Origin: Xanthostigma xanthostigma | Lineage: Eukaryota; Arthropoda; Insecta; Raphidioptera; Raphidiidae | Length of the DNA stretch: 64,000 nt | Direction: 5' to 3' | Assembly: GCA_963575645.1 (NCBI GenBank) | Contig: OY754464.1 | Span: 79,272,948 to 79,336,947 of the forward strand | Shown: positions 1 through 10,607 of the stretch, one piece after another | How positions within the stretch are numbered: position 1 is the first letter of the stretch | How the letters are laid out: every line of letters starts with the position of its first letter | The notes under the pieces: model-generated | What the model saw: the letters and a program-made list of their open reading frames with translations, nothing else | Databases searched by the model: none | What the model was told of the DNA's origin: nothing | Translations under genes and position numbers: made by a program

Positions 1-72
1 GTGCTGACGAATTGAGATAATATGACATCTGTTGGCAAAAAAATTATATGGTTAGTGATTTTTAAGTTGATT

Positions 73-468
73 CTTCTTTAATAAATAAAATTATCGACTA
101 ATAATTTTTCAGACAAATATATTAACAAAAAATATAAAATAAAATTGTTGACCAATTTTTCTCAGACCATACGATATATTGACAAAAAATAATAAAAATA
201 CAAATCAATATAACACAAGATGACGTTTCGATCCGGATTTGGATCTTCTTCAGAAATATCTAAAAAAAATTATTTACTTGAAGAGTTCTATTCAGACGTT
301 AATCAAAGATTTGAATTTAAAAAATATAAAAATTAATCCATTGACGTTTCGGTCCTAGCCAGAAAAATAGCCCCCGAACTAATTTTAAAACCTATCTTGT
401 ATGAATTTTTATATTTTTTGTTAATATATTTGTCTGAAAAATTGGTCGATAATTTTATTTATTGAAGA
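73..468. repeat. Dispersed repeat family A with inverted arms
   Basis: Two arms of about 65 bp at 73-140 and 401-468 are inverted copies. Shared words are 'aataaaattatcga' and 'cagacaaatatattaac'. The unit recurs as fragments at 21105-21221 and 50528-50590, so it is a dispersed repeat. No coding capacity is visible. The 'gacgtttcggtcc' type motifs between the arms resemble terminal regions of some retroelements, but the class is not resolved. Confidence 0.6.
222..253 (-). ncRNA. Hammerhead-like ribozyme core (candidate)
   Basis: On the minus strand the order is CTGAAGA, then a 5-bp stem gatcc/ggatc with a 6-base loop, then GAAAC. This matches the CUGANGA-stem II-GAAA core of a hammerhead ribozyme. 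Hammerhead motifs are known in Penelope-like and related retroelements. I cannot show stems I and III or a cleavage triplet, so activity is unproven. It lies inside repeat family A. Confidence 0.25.
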
Positions 469-540
469 GTTCCAATCAGACGTTAAACAAAAAGTTGATC
501 CTTCTTTCTTAATATCGTGTAGAAATCAAATAGACGAACA

Positions 541-941
541 AATATTTTAAGTATCAAAGTTTATCAAAACTCAAAAATAAGAGAGAAATAGCCGTTCAAG
601 GTTTAGTTAAATTTTAATTATTTCAAAAGCTCGGTTAACTACGCAAAGAAATGATAGCCGAACTGGAAATGCATCCCAAATAATTCGCGAAAGGCCCTTA
701 TCGCTACTACAATCATATGGCTACGACGCACGCATCTTAACAAAGCGGGGACAACTTCGAACAATTTCTGTGAATACTTGATAATGACATAACATATTTC
801 CATAGTGACATAACATAACGCCAGGACCGACCTCAAAATTTAATAAAACTTTATGACCACCCTTATATTATAGGAGTTCTCTACAGGAATAATACGTGGG
901 TAGTCCTGGAAGTGAATTCTCTCCAGCGCATGACTAGACAC
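541..941. other. Unexplained stretch, nothing recognised
   Basis: A+T-rich sequence with no recognisable repeat end, RNA or gene. A 65-codon minus-strand frame at 639-836 has no family motif and is probably chance. Confidence 0.5.
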
Positions 942-1380
942 TAAAGGCCGCTGCACACGACGCTAGTTTTACTGGCGCGCCGGCTACGAAGCTGGAAATA
1001 ACGTCACTGCGGGCTCGCGTAGCTCACAAGATAGGTTTTAAAATTAGAACGGGGTTATTTTTCTTGCTAGGTCCGCTACTACGAGTAGGTATGAGCCAGT
1101 ACCAATCAGGAAGCAGTATCTTGTCACGTGGTCGACTTGAACAAACGCCCACAAACAAACACTATGCCATAGTGTGTGTTCTGTTCAGAGACAATAAACA
1201 TGCACTTTTGGTACCGTTCTATCACTGCGCGCGCACCGAATCTACCTTCAGAGCAGGCTTGTAAAGACGTCTCGTGTGAAGCGAGCACATAATAGCAATT
1301 AAGAAAACCAGCGCTAGAAAACTAGTAGTCTAATCTAGCAAGGAATCAAGCGGCAAATCCAGACTCGTCTGCAGCGACTT
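942..1380 (+). mobile_element. piggyBac-like MITE family M, copy 1
   Basis: Starts 'aaggccgctgcacacgacgc' and ends 'cgtctgcagcgactt'. It is homologous along its length to the better preserved copy at 29761-30171, sharing 'tttttcttgctaggtcc', 'acaaacgcccacaaac' and 'gaagcgagcacat'. The ends form an imperfect terminal inverted repeat, and the flanking TTAA seen at the other copy is eroded here. Non-coding. The 66-codon frame at 1064-1264 lies wholly inside it. Confidence 0.65.
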
Positions 1381-1640
1381 CAACACAACAGTCTTATAGA
1401 ACTATATAAAGGTACCTATACAGAGAGAAGGGGAGAAGGAGGAGGAGGAGAAATGGTGCACATATGTATGAACATACATATTTAAACGTAAGTACTGTAT
1501 TTTATGACCCGACGCCAACCGCCCATGTGTGGTTTCTATAATACCCATAACCGGGCATAATATGTTTGCTAAATGTGTCGGTTTCGCTATTAAACTAGCT
1601 GAATTACCTGTTTGTATTGAGACATTATTTCCATGAAACA

Positions 1641-2059
1641 CTGAGCGGTGTAGCGTAGTTGTTAGAGCACTGGATTCGCATTCGGGAGGTACCGGGTTCG
1701 AATCCCGGCGGGAGCAGTTGTGGCTGGGACTTTTTCCTGCTGCCTCTCGCCGAGAAACGGTAATTCCTGTACCGGCCATCTTGTTGAGGTTTTCCATGGT
1801 TTCTCTCAATAATTTCAGATAAATATCGAGATGGTTCCTTATTCAAGGCCATGGCCGATTAGCTCCTATACTCAAAACTTGCCTACCTTATCCTAATGTC
1901 CTAAAATTCCATCATTCGCCCATTGCTATTAATTGAGCAGAAGTTGGAAAAATGTCGAAAATAACGCGAAGTGTGATAGATGGAAAATAGTAATGATGCG
2001 AATGGCGTCTGTTATGACAAAGTCGAGAAACGGACGTTAAACGCATTATTATTATTATT
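1641..2059 (+). mobile_element. tRNA-derived SINE, copy 1
   Basis: Full-length copy of about 419 bp. The tRNA-like head carries a B box 'ggttcgaatcc' at about 1695 and an A-box-like 'tagcgtagttg'. A conserved body follows ('tgctgcctctcgccgagaaa', 'gataaatatcgagatggttc') and a 3' end 'gacgttaaacgc' with an (att)n tail. The flanks 'ttatttccatgaaac' and 'ttatttccattgaac' look like an aged TSD of about 14 bp, supporting LINE-mediated insertion. Antisense frames here are by-products of the SINE and not genes. Confidence 0.9.
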
Positions 2060-2184
2060 TCCATTGAACCTGAAAACTGAATCAGACTAATATACCAAGA
2101 TCCGAGACCCGCCAGACCTACGTCATTTTAGTATAGTACTAAGAGTTTCTCAGTAAATGTACAATATTACAACCAAATTATCAG

Positions 2185-2639
2185 GTGAACTATACTCCTT
2201 GCTCTTTTTGTCGACTATTTTGACGTTCACCCAAAAATCAGACCGATGGCGTTATTGTAAACGTCAAAAAAAAGTTTCATTAAAATAATAATGTTTTATC
2301 CTAACCTAATTGCACAAAAAACTTCCACTAACTTTAATGTTTTACAACTATACACTTCACAAAAGGTTAATAAACAACACATGTATAAATTCGCAAGAGC
2401 AAACTGTAGATGCAATACTATACGTTTATAGGTTAGGTATTGTGATCTATGTGGCGGCCATTATTATTTTCTCAGGCGAATAAATATTTATACCCGAGTA
2501 TTTGGACAGAATAGATTTATACCTGCAGTAAACATAATTATGCTTGTGTGAACTGTATTATCGCTATTTATTCGGAGGAATAAAATAAATGAAACGAATA
2601 AATAACTACTTAGTTACTTACGCTCGGTGAATATGGCCA
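2185..2639 (+). mobile_element. Harbinger-like MITE family Q, copy 1
   Basis: Matches the complete copy at 56355-56810. Shared words include 'actatactccttgctctttt', 'taggttaggtatt', 'tgtggcggccattatt' and the end 'ggtgaatatggcca'. The right end is followed by TAA, consistent with a 3-bp TTA/TAA target. The left end is truncated. Non-coding. Confidence 0.75.
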
Positions 2640-2994
2640 TAAGTAGTTTTACAATACGCAGATTTCATGTAATTAACCTATTTCTTTATACATGAAATAG
2701 AGTAGTTTTGAATTATAGAATCATTAATTGTTGTGAAGAAATAAGTAATTGTTTACAATTTTGAACAATTCTCGATCCGCATTAAAATATTATCAAGAAC
2801 CTTCGTTCGAGGGAGTTTCAAGTTAAACGTCTATCAAACTAAGTGAATGAACGAACAGGGTGCGAGATGATGGGCCGCGTAGGTTAAGACGAAGAAAGGG
2901 GGGAAAGTGGCTACACTTGATGGAATAAAAGACCGGGCTTAGGTTCAAAATAAGATAAAACGCTCTCAGTATTATCCGTACTTAACACGAATGT
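2640..2994. other. Unexplained stretch, nothing recognised
   Basis: A+T-rich sequence with no repeat boundary or gene that I recognise. Confidence 0.5.
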
Positions 2995-3504
2995 GATTTT
3001 CTTCCAAAAAACTATTAATTTAACTTGTACGTCACGTCTGTTTGTCTGTGAACACGATATAGGTCAAACGGATGAGTGGATTGAAACCAAATTTTGGGAG
3101 GATGTTTGGTATGCAAATGTAAAGAGCCCTATTGTTTTTAGGGAAATTGGGCGCATGCGCAGAAGAGATATATGCTATAACGGTTTTTTATATAATAATG
3201 GTACACTTTTCATAACGGCTTATTATTCTATTTATTTTTTCAAAACGTTTTGTTAAAACATATTTTTCTAAACTTTATAGTTTCGGAAATATTTGGAAAA
3301 TAAAAAAAACTCAGCTGTTCTTTTGTTTTGTAGATCTGTCAGTAATAAACTAGTTAAGCATGCTTTGATTAATTTTTACATGTTGTGGAACATATTATGT
3401 AGGTAACCATGGCAAGAATAGCAAATATCGTATTGAATACTAGCCAGTACCCGCGTCACCCCACGCGATATCAGTAATTTTATTTTTTTTTATTATACTA
3501 TACT

Positions 3505-4233
3505 AGAGTGACCTGTGCGAATTATTCGCACTAAATAAGTATAATAATTATCACTTTATAAAATTATTTTTTAAATATGATTGCAGGTATTCAATTCGTT
3601 ACTAATTTTGCACACTGCTTATAACGTTCTTCTTGTTGTTGTATTACAATATGAAGCTCAGATGACAGATCGAAGAAATATTTTACTAAAATTGTCATAT
3701 TATAGAGGCGCAAGTAGCAAAAGAGTTGAGCTAAACCGTCGGATGGCATCATGCAGCATTGCTGTGACGTTGTTCAGCATTGCTCGCTGTTTCAAAAGTA
3801 AAGCCGTCAGATGGCAGTATGCAGTATTTACAATATGAAGGTCAGATGACAAATTGAAGTGTTGACGTTGTTTCAAAATTAAAGCCGTCAAATGGCAGAC
3901 GTTGTTCAGCGTTGCTGTTAAATAATTAATTTACAAAAACAAAAGCAATAATAAATTTTTTAGTTGTCGATGTCAGTAAAGCAAGCAATTATCTGTAAAA
4001 TGATATATACCTATGTGGAGAAATTGTGTGGTTTTTTCTAAAAAGGGAGGCAAACATCTTAACCTTAACGTATTAATATATATGTTACGGTTAATACAAG
4101 AAAGTAGTTAATTCGCGAATTAATCGGCTAATTACCCGAATTAACCAATCCTTGACGTTGGTTAATTCGGGTATTAGCCGGTTAATTCGCGAATAAACTA
4201 CTTTCTTGTATTAACCGTAACATATATATGATA
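3505..4233 (+). mobile_element. Family S repeat, copy 1, nested in family R
   Basis: Begins 'actagagtgacctgtgcg' and ends near 'taatatatatgataa'. A second copy lies at 31738-32282 with very similar sequence. An 85-codon frame at 3581-3838 (MQVFNSLLILHTAYNVLL...) is matched in the other copy with small in-frame changes and one codon less. A gtgcgaa/ttcgcac palindrome lies near its start. Class unknown. It carries its own inserted snapback element at 4085-4221. Confidence 0.7.
4085..4221. mobile_element. Snapback MITE, about 137 bp, with 9-bp TSD
   Basis: Near-perfect inverted repeat with ends 'ttacggttaatacaag' and 'cttgtattaaccgtaa', arms of about 64 bp and a tiny loop around 'cttgacg'. It is flanked on both sides by 'atatatatg'. 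The copy of the host repeat at 31738-32282 lacks it, so the empty site is visible. TSD length fits hAT or Mutator-like elements. Confidence 0.8.
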
Positions 4234-4295
4234 AAATGTCAACATTTTGAAGTGGAATGGTCCCGTCACCCAATTGGCTGGAATTTTTTTTTATC

Positions 4296-4702
4296 ACCCA
4301 ATTTCATATCAAAACACCGATCGGTTAAACGGTATCCGCGCGTTGAATCCGAGCGTAGCCCGGATTGGAACGGAGTAGGGCGCTAGACCAGGAGGTTGGT
4401 GTGTATATATAATATATGTATATCCATCCATACGTGAGTTTGTTGTCTAAACTTTAATAGGATAATGCATTATGAACAGGCAATTTCCAAGCAATAGAGT
4501 AGCTCTCACTGGTGTGCAGTCAAGCTCAGGAGCTATATTACTTGTGGCGAAGTTATAATATATTGTATCACACACTTACCAAAAACATGTGCTCCGCATA
4601 TGATTCCAATCTATAAAATTCTTTCAGATTACTTTAGTCAAAACACCCTTCTTAAACAAAACTGTTCTAAACTCGTGCCTGTTTCTTCCAAAGCCTGCAT
4701 GC
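4296..4702. other. Unexplained stretch, nothing recognised
   Basis: Contains a G+C-richer patch near 4340-4400 with 'gagcgtagcccgga', possibly another worn repeat end. No gene or RNA recognised. Confidence 0.4.
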
Positions 4703-5061
4703 TCACTTTTTTTTGTTTCCTTAATTGCAAATTGCGCCATTTTTTCACAGACGGGTTTTGCTGGTCGGACCAAGCCAGAAAAATCACAAATCCATTAAAC
4801 TTTAGTATCCCGTTGGAATTTTTGGAAAAAATTAATTCTAACCGATTTTATAACGATACCAATTTTAGACAAACGTATAAAACCATATAACTTTTTCAAT
4901 ATTCAATCGTTATAAAATCGGTTAGAATTAATTTTTTTCAAAAATTCCAACGTGATACTAAATTTTAATGGATTTGTGATTTTTCTGGCTTGGTCCGACC
5001 AGCAAAACCCGTCTGTGAAAAAATGGCGCAATTTGCAATTAAGGAAGCAAAAAAAAAGTGA
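4703..5061. repeat. Long palindrome, arms about 155 bp
   Basis: Left arm 4703-4857 and right arm 4906-5061 are near-perfect reverse complements, for example 'ggtcggaccaagccagaaaa' against 'tttctggcttggtccgacc'. The spacer is about 48 bp. A transcript from either strand would fold into a long hairpin. The arms differ at only a few positions, so it is young or maintained. A 96-codon frame crosses the left arm and is not credible as a gene. Confidence 0.9.
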
Positions 5062-6172
5062 TCGTTAATTACTCGAGAAGTAATTGACCGATGACGCTAA
5101 AATTATTCATGCATGTTTGGGTCAACATAAACATCATTTTTGAGAATTTTCAGCCATCTATGTGCGTTTATTTTTTAGTAAAAAAATAGTGAAAAAAACG
5201 TGTTTTTTTAACTTTCGGGGCTATTTACAAGTTAACAATTGCACTTAACGACCTCTGTCAGTGCTCATTTTTTAGGAAATTTCATAAGGAACAACTTTCT
5301 TAATGCATATGCTATACTAAAAGTCAAGAGGAACGGAGATATTAAAGGAAATAGAGAAAAAAAACACTATTTTCGTCACTAATTGTTAATTATAAAATCA
5401 AGCACTCCAACAATTTGTAAGCAAACTTAGGGGGTTGAACTACACCCTAAAACGAAGCGATTCCAACAATAATCTCACCTGTGCCCGAATAATACACTTT
5501 TTAATGTTTTTACCTCCTCGCCGTCTAGCCTATAGGGAAACCGTGCACTGACTGGGCTAAAAAACGTTTTTCTCTTGTAGAGGTTTCTGTTTCTCACTTA
5601 TAGAGATTTTGGAGAGGTACGAAGACGGTACCTGGCAATTACCCTCAGAGAATTTTCTCGCTTATCCAATTCTCACTCACTCAGGCTTGACTGTACACTA
5701 ATAATGAGTGCAAATAAAGGTGTCCCCCCGAAGGGAAAATTCAACCGCTCCTTTCAAGGACAAATCTTTATCAACGTCTTTAAATTGGCGAACATCTTAA
5801 GTCTTTGTTAAATAATGAAGACGCAGGTAGATGAACTGTGACGACGACAATGTCGTAAACACGAAAAGTAAAAAAAGACAGTTTTCAAGTGTATCAAAAA
5901 GCTGCAATCGAGGTGGCAGATTGTGAAAGAGTATCCGTCAATAATGAAGAAGGATTTAAGAGTCATCAATAATGAAACGAGAGGCTGGCATTTTCTGCGT
6001 CGGGTCGAGGCGTCGTCGGTCGCTCGCAGGAACATCTGGACGAAAAATCGAAGGAACGGGATAAGACGAGATGCGCGGAGAAAAAATGTTGATACCGTTT
6101 TTCCGATATATATGTACACTATACACACCTTACTGCAGGTGTATCACAGGTCTAGCGAATTTCTCTACATAA
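5062..6172. other. Unexplained 1.1 kb, nothing recognised
   Basis: No recognised repeat, RNA or gene. Two overlapping opposite-strand frames near 5808-6207 have no family motif and no codon pattern that I can support. Confidence 0.4.
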
Positions 6173-6508
6173 TAGTGATGTGTCGCTCCCGAGCGAGTCG
6201 TTCATAATGAACGATTCCCTTTTCGGAGCGGAGCGAGTCGCTCCTTTTTTCGTGAATGACTCACTCCGAGCGCCATTGCTCTGTACTGTTGCATTCGCAC
6301 ATTTACAGAGCGCACACAGCACAGGCCACAAAGGCAATAGTGAATTTTGCACGTACGGAGTTATCTTTGCTGAGTCATTTAATTTGGAATGACACACTGT
6401 AAGTGCAATAGTACTAAGCTTACAGTGACTTAAACCATTCACATTGACATCGTTGACAAGGATATAATATTGTAACAATAAACAGTATTATTGTTAAGTT
6501 GTAAGGCA
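6173..6508 (+). mobile_element. hAT-like MITE family J, copy 1 (truncated)
   Basis: Starts with the terminal motif 'tagtgatgtgtcgctcc' and is homologous, in the opposite orientation, to the right half of the element at 36969-37588. Shared words are 'gaatgcaacag'-type sequence and 'gtaagcttagtac' on the reverse strand. About 20 bp outside the terminus is also shared with the other copy, so one may be a segmental duplicate. The distal end is missing. Confidence 0.7.
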
Positions 6509-6905
6509 GACAGTCTAACATTTACGCATTGGTGGGATTACACGCACTTAGACGGGAAGTACCTACGTTCGGGCGGCAGTAAAGAAAAATCACCTATCAA
6601 CTGTTTGTTTAGATGTCGTTGCCATAGCAACCCTATTACATTTTAGCTAATAGTCGCGAACAGCTGTCATTCGTGTTTTTACGTATAACCTCAAAGCTAC
6701 TTGCTTGGAAATTGGAATTTATCGGTGTTTTTGTGTATTCAAGTAATTAATGTATTTAATAAGCGTACTTACGACCGAGGTACGAAGAAAAATAGTATAC
6801 ACCACGCTGGCTTAATGTTTGATACCTTGCACTGCGCGCCATGATGGCCTAGATGAAGCCGAGGGCATCATGTAGCGCAGTGCAAGAATATCAAACTTTC
6901 GGCCC
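6509..6905 (+). mobile_element. Family P hairpin-bearing MITE, copy 1
   Basis: Homologous to 20148-20640 (reverse) and 41040-41335. It shares 'aaccctattacatttt', 'acctcaaagctac', 'gaccgaggtacgaag' and a terminal hairpin based on 'cttgcactgcgcgccatgat' and its complement ending 'caaactttcggcc'. It abuts family J copy 1. Non-coding. Confidence 0.75.
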
Positions 6906-7412
6906 TCCTAATTACTATTAAAAACAAACGGAAACGCAACATGACTTACGTCATCTTAGAAAACACGAATTCAAACATTCATCGGATAGCATTATGTTAT
7001 GTTATACCTAGTTGTTGAAAACCTTTTTCTGGAATGTTTTGTGAATGACGGGGAAAAGGGGGGAGGTTCAGTGCAAAGAGGGCAAGATCCTAGGTAAATG
7101 TCTTCAGTACACGTTAAACACAAAAGTAGATGGCATGACTCAATGTCTATGCACGACATCGAACACGCGATACTCGTTATTCTGTTACTGAATTCGAGGA
7201 AACATTTAAAGTTGAACAAAAAAGGTAAAAATAAAATCTCGACAGGCGAATTTAATTTGTTTTGTGGAAAAAGAAATAATTTTTAAACGATTTGTTAGAA
7301 GATTATTCCACCATCATTTATTACTTATTTAACGTTTTCATTCGTTGAAATTGCTTTGTTTACATCAACAAAAAAAATTTGAAAAGTAGTTTGACCCTGC
7401 AGGCCATCCCTG
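6906..7412. other. Unexplained stretch, nothing recognised
   Basis: A+T-rich, without a boundary or gene that I recognise. Confidence 0.45.
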
Positions 7413-7520
7413 TAACTTCCCGCTATTTTCGAGTTCAAAACGCTCAAAAATATGTCAAATATAGCAAGAAGTTTATTTTTTAGCTCTTCGAGCTCAAAAA
7501 AAAAACACTTTGTTACGAAA

Positions 7521-8062
7521 TTTTCGTTCACGATATCTCATGAACAAATGAAGCGATTTTGATGCGATTTGCGGCAGTCGACGCAATTTTTTAACCTTAA
7601 AAAGTAATTTTATACAGAAAAATCGATCTCATAGGAATTTTACGAGAAATTTAAAAAAAAACACTTTTTAAAAATTTTTCGTTCACGATATCTCGTGAAC
7701 AAATGAGCCGATTTTGATGCGGTTTGCTGCAATCGACGCAGTTTTTTTAACCTAAGAAAGTAAATTATTACAAAAAAATCGATTTGATAAGAATTTTACG
7801 AGTAATTTTAAAAAATTACTTTTTTCCTAATTTTTCGTTCACGTTATCTCATGAACAAATGAACCAATTTTGATATGGTTTGCGGCGATCGACGCAGTTT
7901 TTTTAGCTTAAGAAAGTAATTTATTACAAAAAAATCAATCTGATAACAATTTTAAGAGTCATTTTAAAAAAACACTTTTTTACGATTTTTTCGTTCACGG
8001 TTTCTCGTGAACAAATGAACCGATTTTGATGCGGTTTGCGGAAATCGACGCAGTTTGTTAAG
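7521..8062 (+). repeat. Tandem repeat, about 156-bp unit, 3.5 copies
   Basis: Units start at about 7521, 7677, 7832 and 7988 with 'ttttcgttcac', followed by 'tctcrtgaacaaatga' and 'gattttgatgcggtttgc'. Spacings of 156, 155 and 156 bp are close to a nucleosomal repeat. Copies are diverged by several substitutions, so the array is not recent. Confidence 0.9.
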
Positions 8063-8284
8063 GAGAAGAGCTGATTAGTTTTTGGAATTAATCGGTTTAG
8101 TAGTTTAGAAAATTTTTTACAAAAACAAATTTTTAAAAATTTTTGAAACTTGTTTTTTTAAGATTTCTCAAAATTTTTTGGGCCGAATCGTTTCAAATTT
8201 TCAGGAAGTCTAAGTTCACCAAGATCACGTCAGATGCCGCAAACCACGTTTCAGTCGGACACTCCGTTCAAAAGATATAAAAGG

Positions 8285-8287
8285 TTT

Positions 8288-8335
<48 letters not shown>

Positions 8336-8345
8336 CCATACATAC
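8285..8345 (+). repeat. Microsatellite (TACA)n-(CA)n-(TACA)n
   Basis: A 'tacatacatacatacata' run passes into about 30 bp of (CA)n and returns to 'tacatacag'. Simple repeat inside the element at 7413-8509. Confidence 0.95.
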
Positions 8346-8671
8346 AGCCCTACGGACATCATCGCCAAAATAGTTTCAATAGCTTCCTAGGACCCCAAAA
8401 CGTCGAGATCTGGCGAAAACTCGATTTTCGAAAATCGGGGTGAAACCAATAACTTCCCGATTTTTGAAAAAAAAAAAATTTTTTTTTTTTTTTTTAAAGC
8501 GGGAAGTTAAAAACGTACACTGTGTTTCAGAAATCAACACAACAAAAGAAAATCGTTGTGTATAATTTTGAGTTTTTAATGAAATACTTATTCATGTCCA
8601 TAATGTGTCATAATAATAAAGGTGAACCAAGGGAACATAAACAATTAATAATTAAACAAATACTATTTCAT

Positions 8672-8702
8672 ATTAAGGCCGCTGCACACGAGGCTGGAAA
8701 CA
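8672..8702 (+). mobile_element. Fragment of piggyBac-like MITE family M
   Basis: 'ttaaggccgctgcacacgag' followed by 'gctggaaacattg' is the left terminus of family M, including a TTAA. The rest of the element is absent. Confidence 0.6.
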
Positions 8703-8840
8703 TTGATTAGACTTCCACTACTTCCCGTTATCCGATTGAGTTGAAATTTGGCACACGTATGTAGTTTCGATGGCAATACAACATTATAATAACTAACTGA
8801 CCGTTCCGGCTTTTGTCCAGATGCAAATCAAACAAAAAAA

Positions 8841-9641
8841 CTTGAAAATAAAAATAGGTAAAAAAATTTGTAAGTTAAACTCTTTTATTCAACTCATGCG
8901 CGTTATTCATGTTTTATCATGCCTAAAAACCGAACCCTAAATAGCCATTTACCGACTGGTGACAATTACTTGTCATAACTCAATGAAGATTCCTACTAGC
9001 TCGGCCATTGTGGAGTAATGAAAATAAACGTAACTATTTTCTGAGTCGTAACGAAATAGTAGGTAACAACAACTCCGTTGTTACCCATTGAGGCTAAAAT
9101 TAAGAGGTAAATGTTTTCGACATGGAGTTTATTCATAACCGGCTAACCTCAAACCAAAACATTGAATCGTGCTGTTTGGTGCTGTTAGTATTGACAGTTT
9201 TTTTATAAAGAAATAAATAGATATTTACAACATCTCATTATAATTAAAACATGAATAACGCGCAATTGTTGAATAAAATTATGGGCGCAACTTGTAGGCT
9301 AAGTCATGACCAGTCAGCGCGATGAATGACTTAGACTACTAGTTACGCCAATAACTATTATTGTACAATCAATAATGTACCAAAAACTACAAAATAAATA
9401 TGAGTCAACATAAATAGATTCGTGAGGGGCATTTTCATCAATTGTTTCAGATTGAAAATCATATTTAGCTTTCGACTGTCTTCTTCGACCCTAATGTATA
9501 ACTATGAGTGCCCCACGATTTTTTTTAGTTTAATCAAAGCCCCCTCTGGTGACTCATATTTATTTTCTAGTTTTTAGTACATTTTTTGATTGTACAATAA
9601 AAGCGTTTAACTTAAAAGTTTTACCTATTTTTATTATTATA
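8841..9641. mobile_element. TIR element split by a nested MITE in its left arm
   Basis: Right arm 9548-9641 contains 'gtacaataaaagcgtttaac' and 'acctatttttatt'. The matching left arm is in two pieces, 8841-8884 ('aaataggtaaaa', 'gttaaactctttta') and 9360-9412 ('attgtacaatcaataatg', 'ataaatatgagtc'). The gap between the pieces is exactly the MITE at 8885-9359. Terminal inverted repeats would have been about 95 bp. No transposase. Confidence 0.75.
8885..9359 (+). mobile_element. hAT-like MITE family N, copy 1
   Basis: Nearly identical to 56865-57358. The ends carry inverted 'ttattcaac...gcgcgttattcatgtttt' and its complement 'aaaacatgaataacgcgc...ttgttgaataa', followed by a small palindrome ending 'gttacgccaataactatt'. 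It is inserted in the left arm of another TIR element. High identity of the two copies implies recent activity. Confidence 0.8.
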
Positions 9642-9644
9642 TGA

Positions 9645-9965
9645 GTCTCGACGGTGACATTTTTAAAGTGTTGGCAACAGTGCCTTACTTGTGGTAATAT
9701 TTGTAGTACTGTTAACATTATTTCTTACGTCTCATCAAATATTAACTTCGCCACTGGAAACGTTTCCTGTTTTACCGGAACAAGGAAACAGTCGACTATC
9801 GCAATGGCGTACAGAATATGTACTCAGAGAGAAGAGAATAAAAAAGAGATCATAACGGTATGTGCCTGTGCGCAAAAGTTACATAGTCCACGGGTATTAC
9901 ATTTGGTAACTCAAAAAAAAACTTGAAAGTAGACATTTTAATAAACTGGATTTTAATCTAAAAAA
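9645..9965. other. Unexplained stretch with a 90-codon frame
   Basis: A plus-strand frame at 9654-9926 encodes a Cys-rich stretch (CWQQCLTCGNICS) but no family that I recognise. A 'ggtatgtg' splice-donor-like word lies at about 9857. Could be an exon fragment or chance. I do not call a gene. Confidence 0.3.
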
Positions 9966-10607
9966 ATTTCAATCAATTGGGCGACGAGACACCATTCCAA
10001 AAATATTGACATTTGATATAGTGTGTCATAAAGAAAATAAAAAGTCTGATATCGCGTGAGGTGACGCGAGTAATAGCTAGTATTCAATATGATATTTGCT
10101 ATTCGTTGCCGTGGTTATCTACAGAACATGTTCTACGACATGTAAAAATTAATCAAAGCATGCTTTAACTAGTTTATTTCTGACAGATCTACAAAACAAA
10201 ATGACAGCCGATTTTTTTTTATTTTCAAAATATTTCCGAAACTATAAAGTTTCGAAAAAAAAATTTAACAAAACTTTCTTGAAAAAATAAATAGAAATAA
10301 TAAACCGTTATGAAAAGTATACCATTATTATATAAAAAAACAATGTTATAGCATATATCTCTGTTGTGCATGCGCCGATTTTTCCCAAAAACAATAGGGC
10401 AGTTCATATTTGCGTATCAAACATCCTCCCAAAATTTGGTTTCAATCCGTTCATCCGTTTGACCTATATCGTGTTCATAGACAAACAGACGCACAGAGTT
10501 TTTCCAAAAATACGTTTATGTGGATTCGGGAGACCTCAAAACGAAAAATATTGTAAAACTTTGAAAAGTGAATTTTGACCTAAACCCTTTTGTGGGTTGG
10601 AATGGTA
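9966..10607 (-). mobile_element. Family R MITE, reverse copy
   Basis: Reverse-strand copy running from 'caattgggcgacgag' to 'cttttgtgggttggaat'. It carries the family words 'gatatcgcgtgagg', 'ctagtttatttctgacagat' and 'gcgccgatttttccc'. Length of about 640 bp fits the family. Non-coding. Confidence 0.85.

Larger units (their letters stand above)
2995..4295 (+). mobile_element. Family R MITE copy split by a nested insertion
   Basis: Family R parts are at 2995-3504 and about 4234-4295, separated by family S (3505-4233). The left part has the family words 'aaccaaattttgggaggatg', 'gcgcatgcgc', 'gatatatgctataac' and 'cacgcgatatcag'. The right part resumes with 'ttttgaagtggaatggtccc' and 'cccaattggctggaa', exactly where intact copies continue. 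The 5' end is worn. Non-coding. Confidence 0.8.
7413..8509. mobile_element. Element with 11-bp inverted ends enclosing a minisatellite
   Basis: Bounded by 'taacttcccgc' at 7413 and 'gcgggaagtta' ending at 8509. Inside are a tandem array of about 156-bp units (7521-8062), a (CA)n tract and a poly-A/poly-T block. I see no clear TSD, so the class is open. The inverted ends and internal array suggest a transposon-like unit. Confidence 0.5.

Noticed and set aside
2405-2445. 'taggttagg' as telomeric repeat (TTAGG)n
   Set aside because: Only a partial match inside family Q copies, without a tandem run.
9654-9926. Cys-containing 90-codon frame as a zinc-finger gene
   Set aside because: Cys spacing fits no zinc-finger pattern that I know and there is no His partner.
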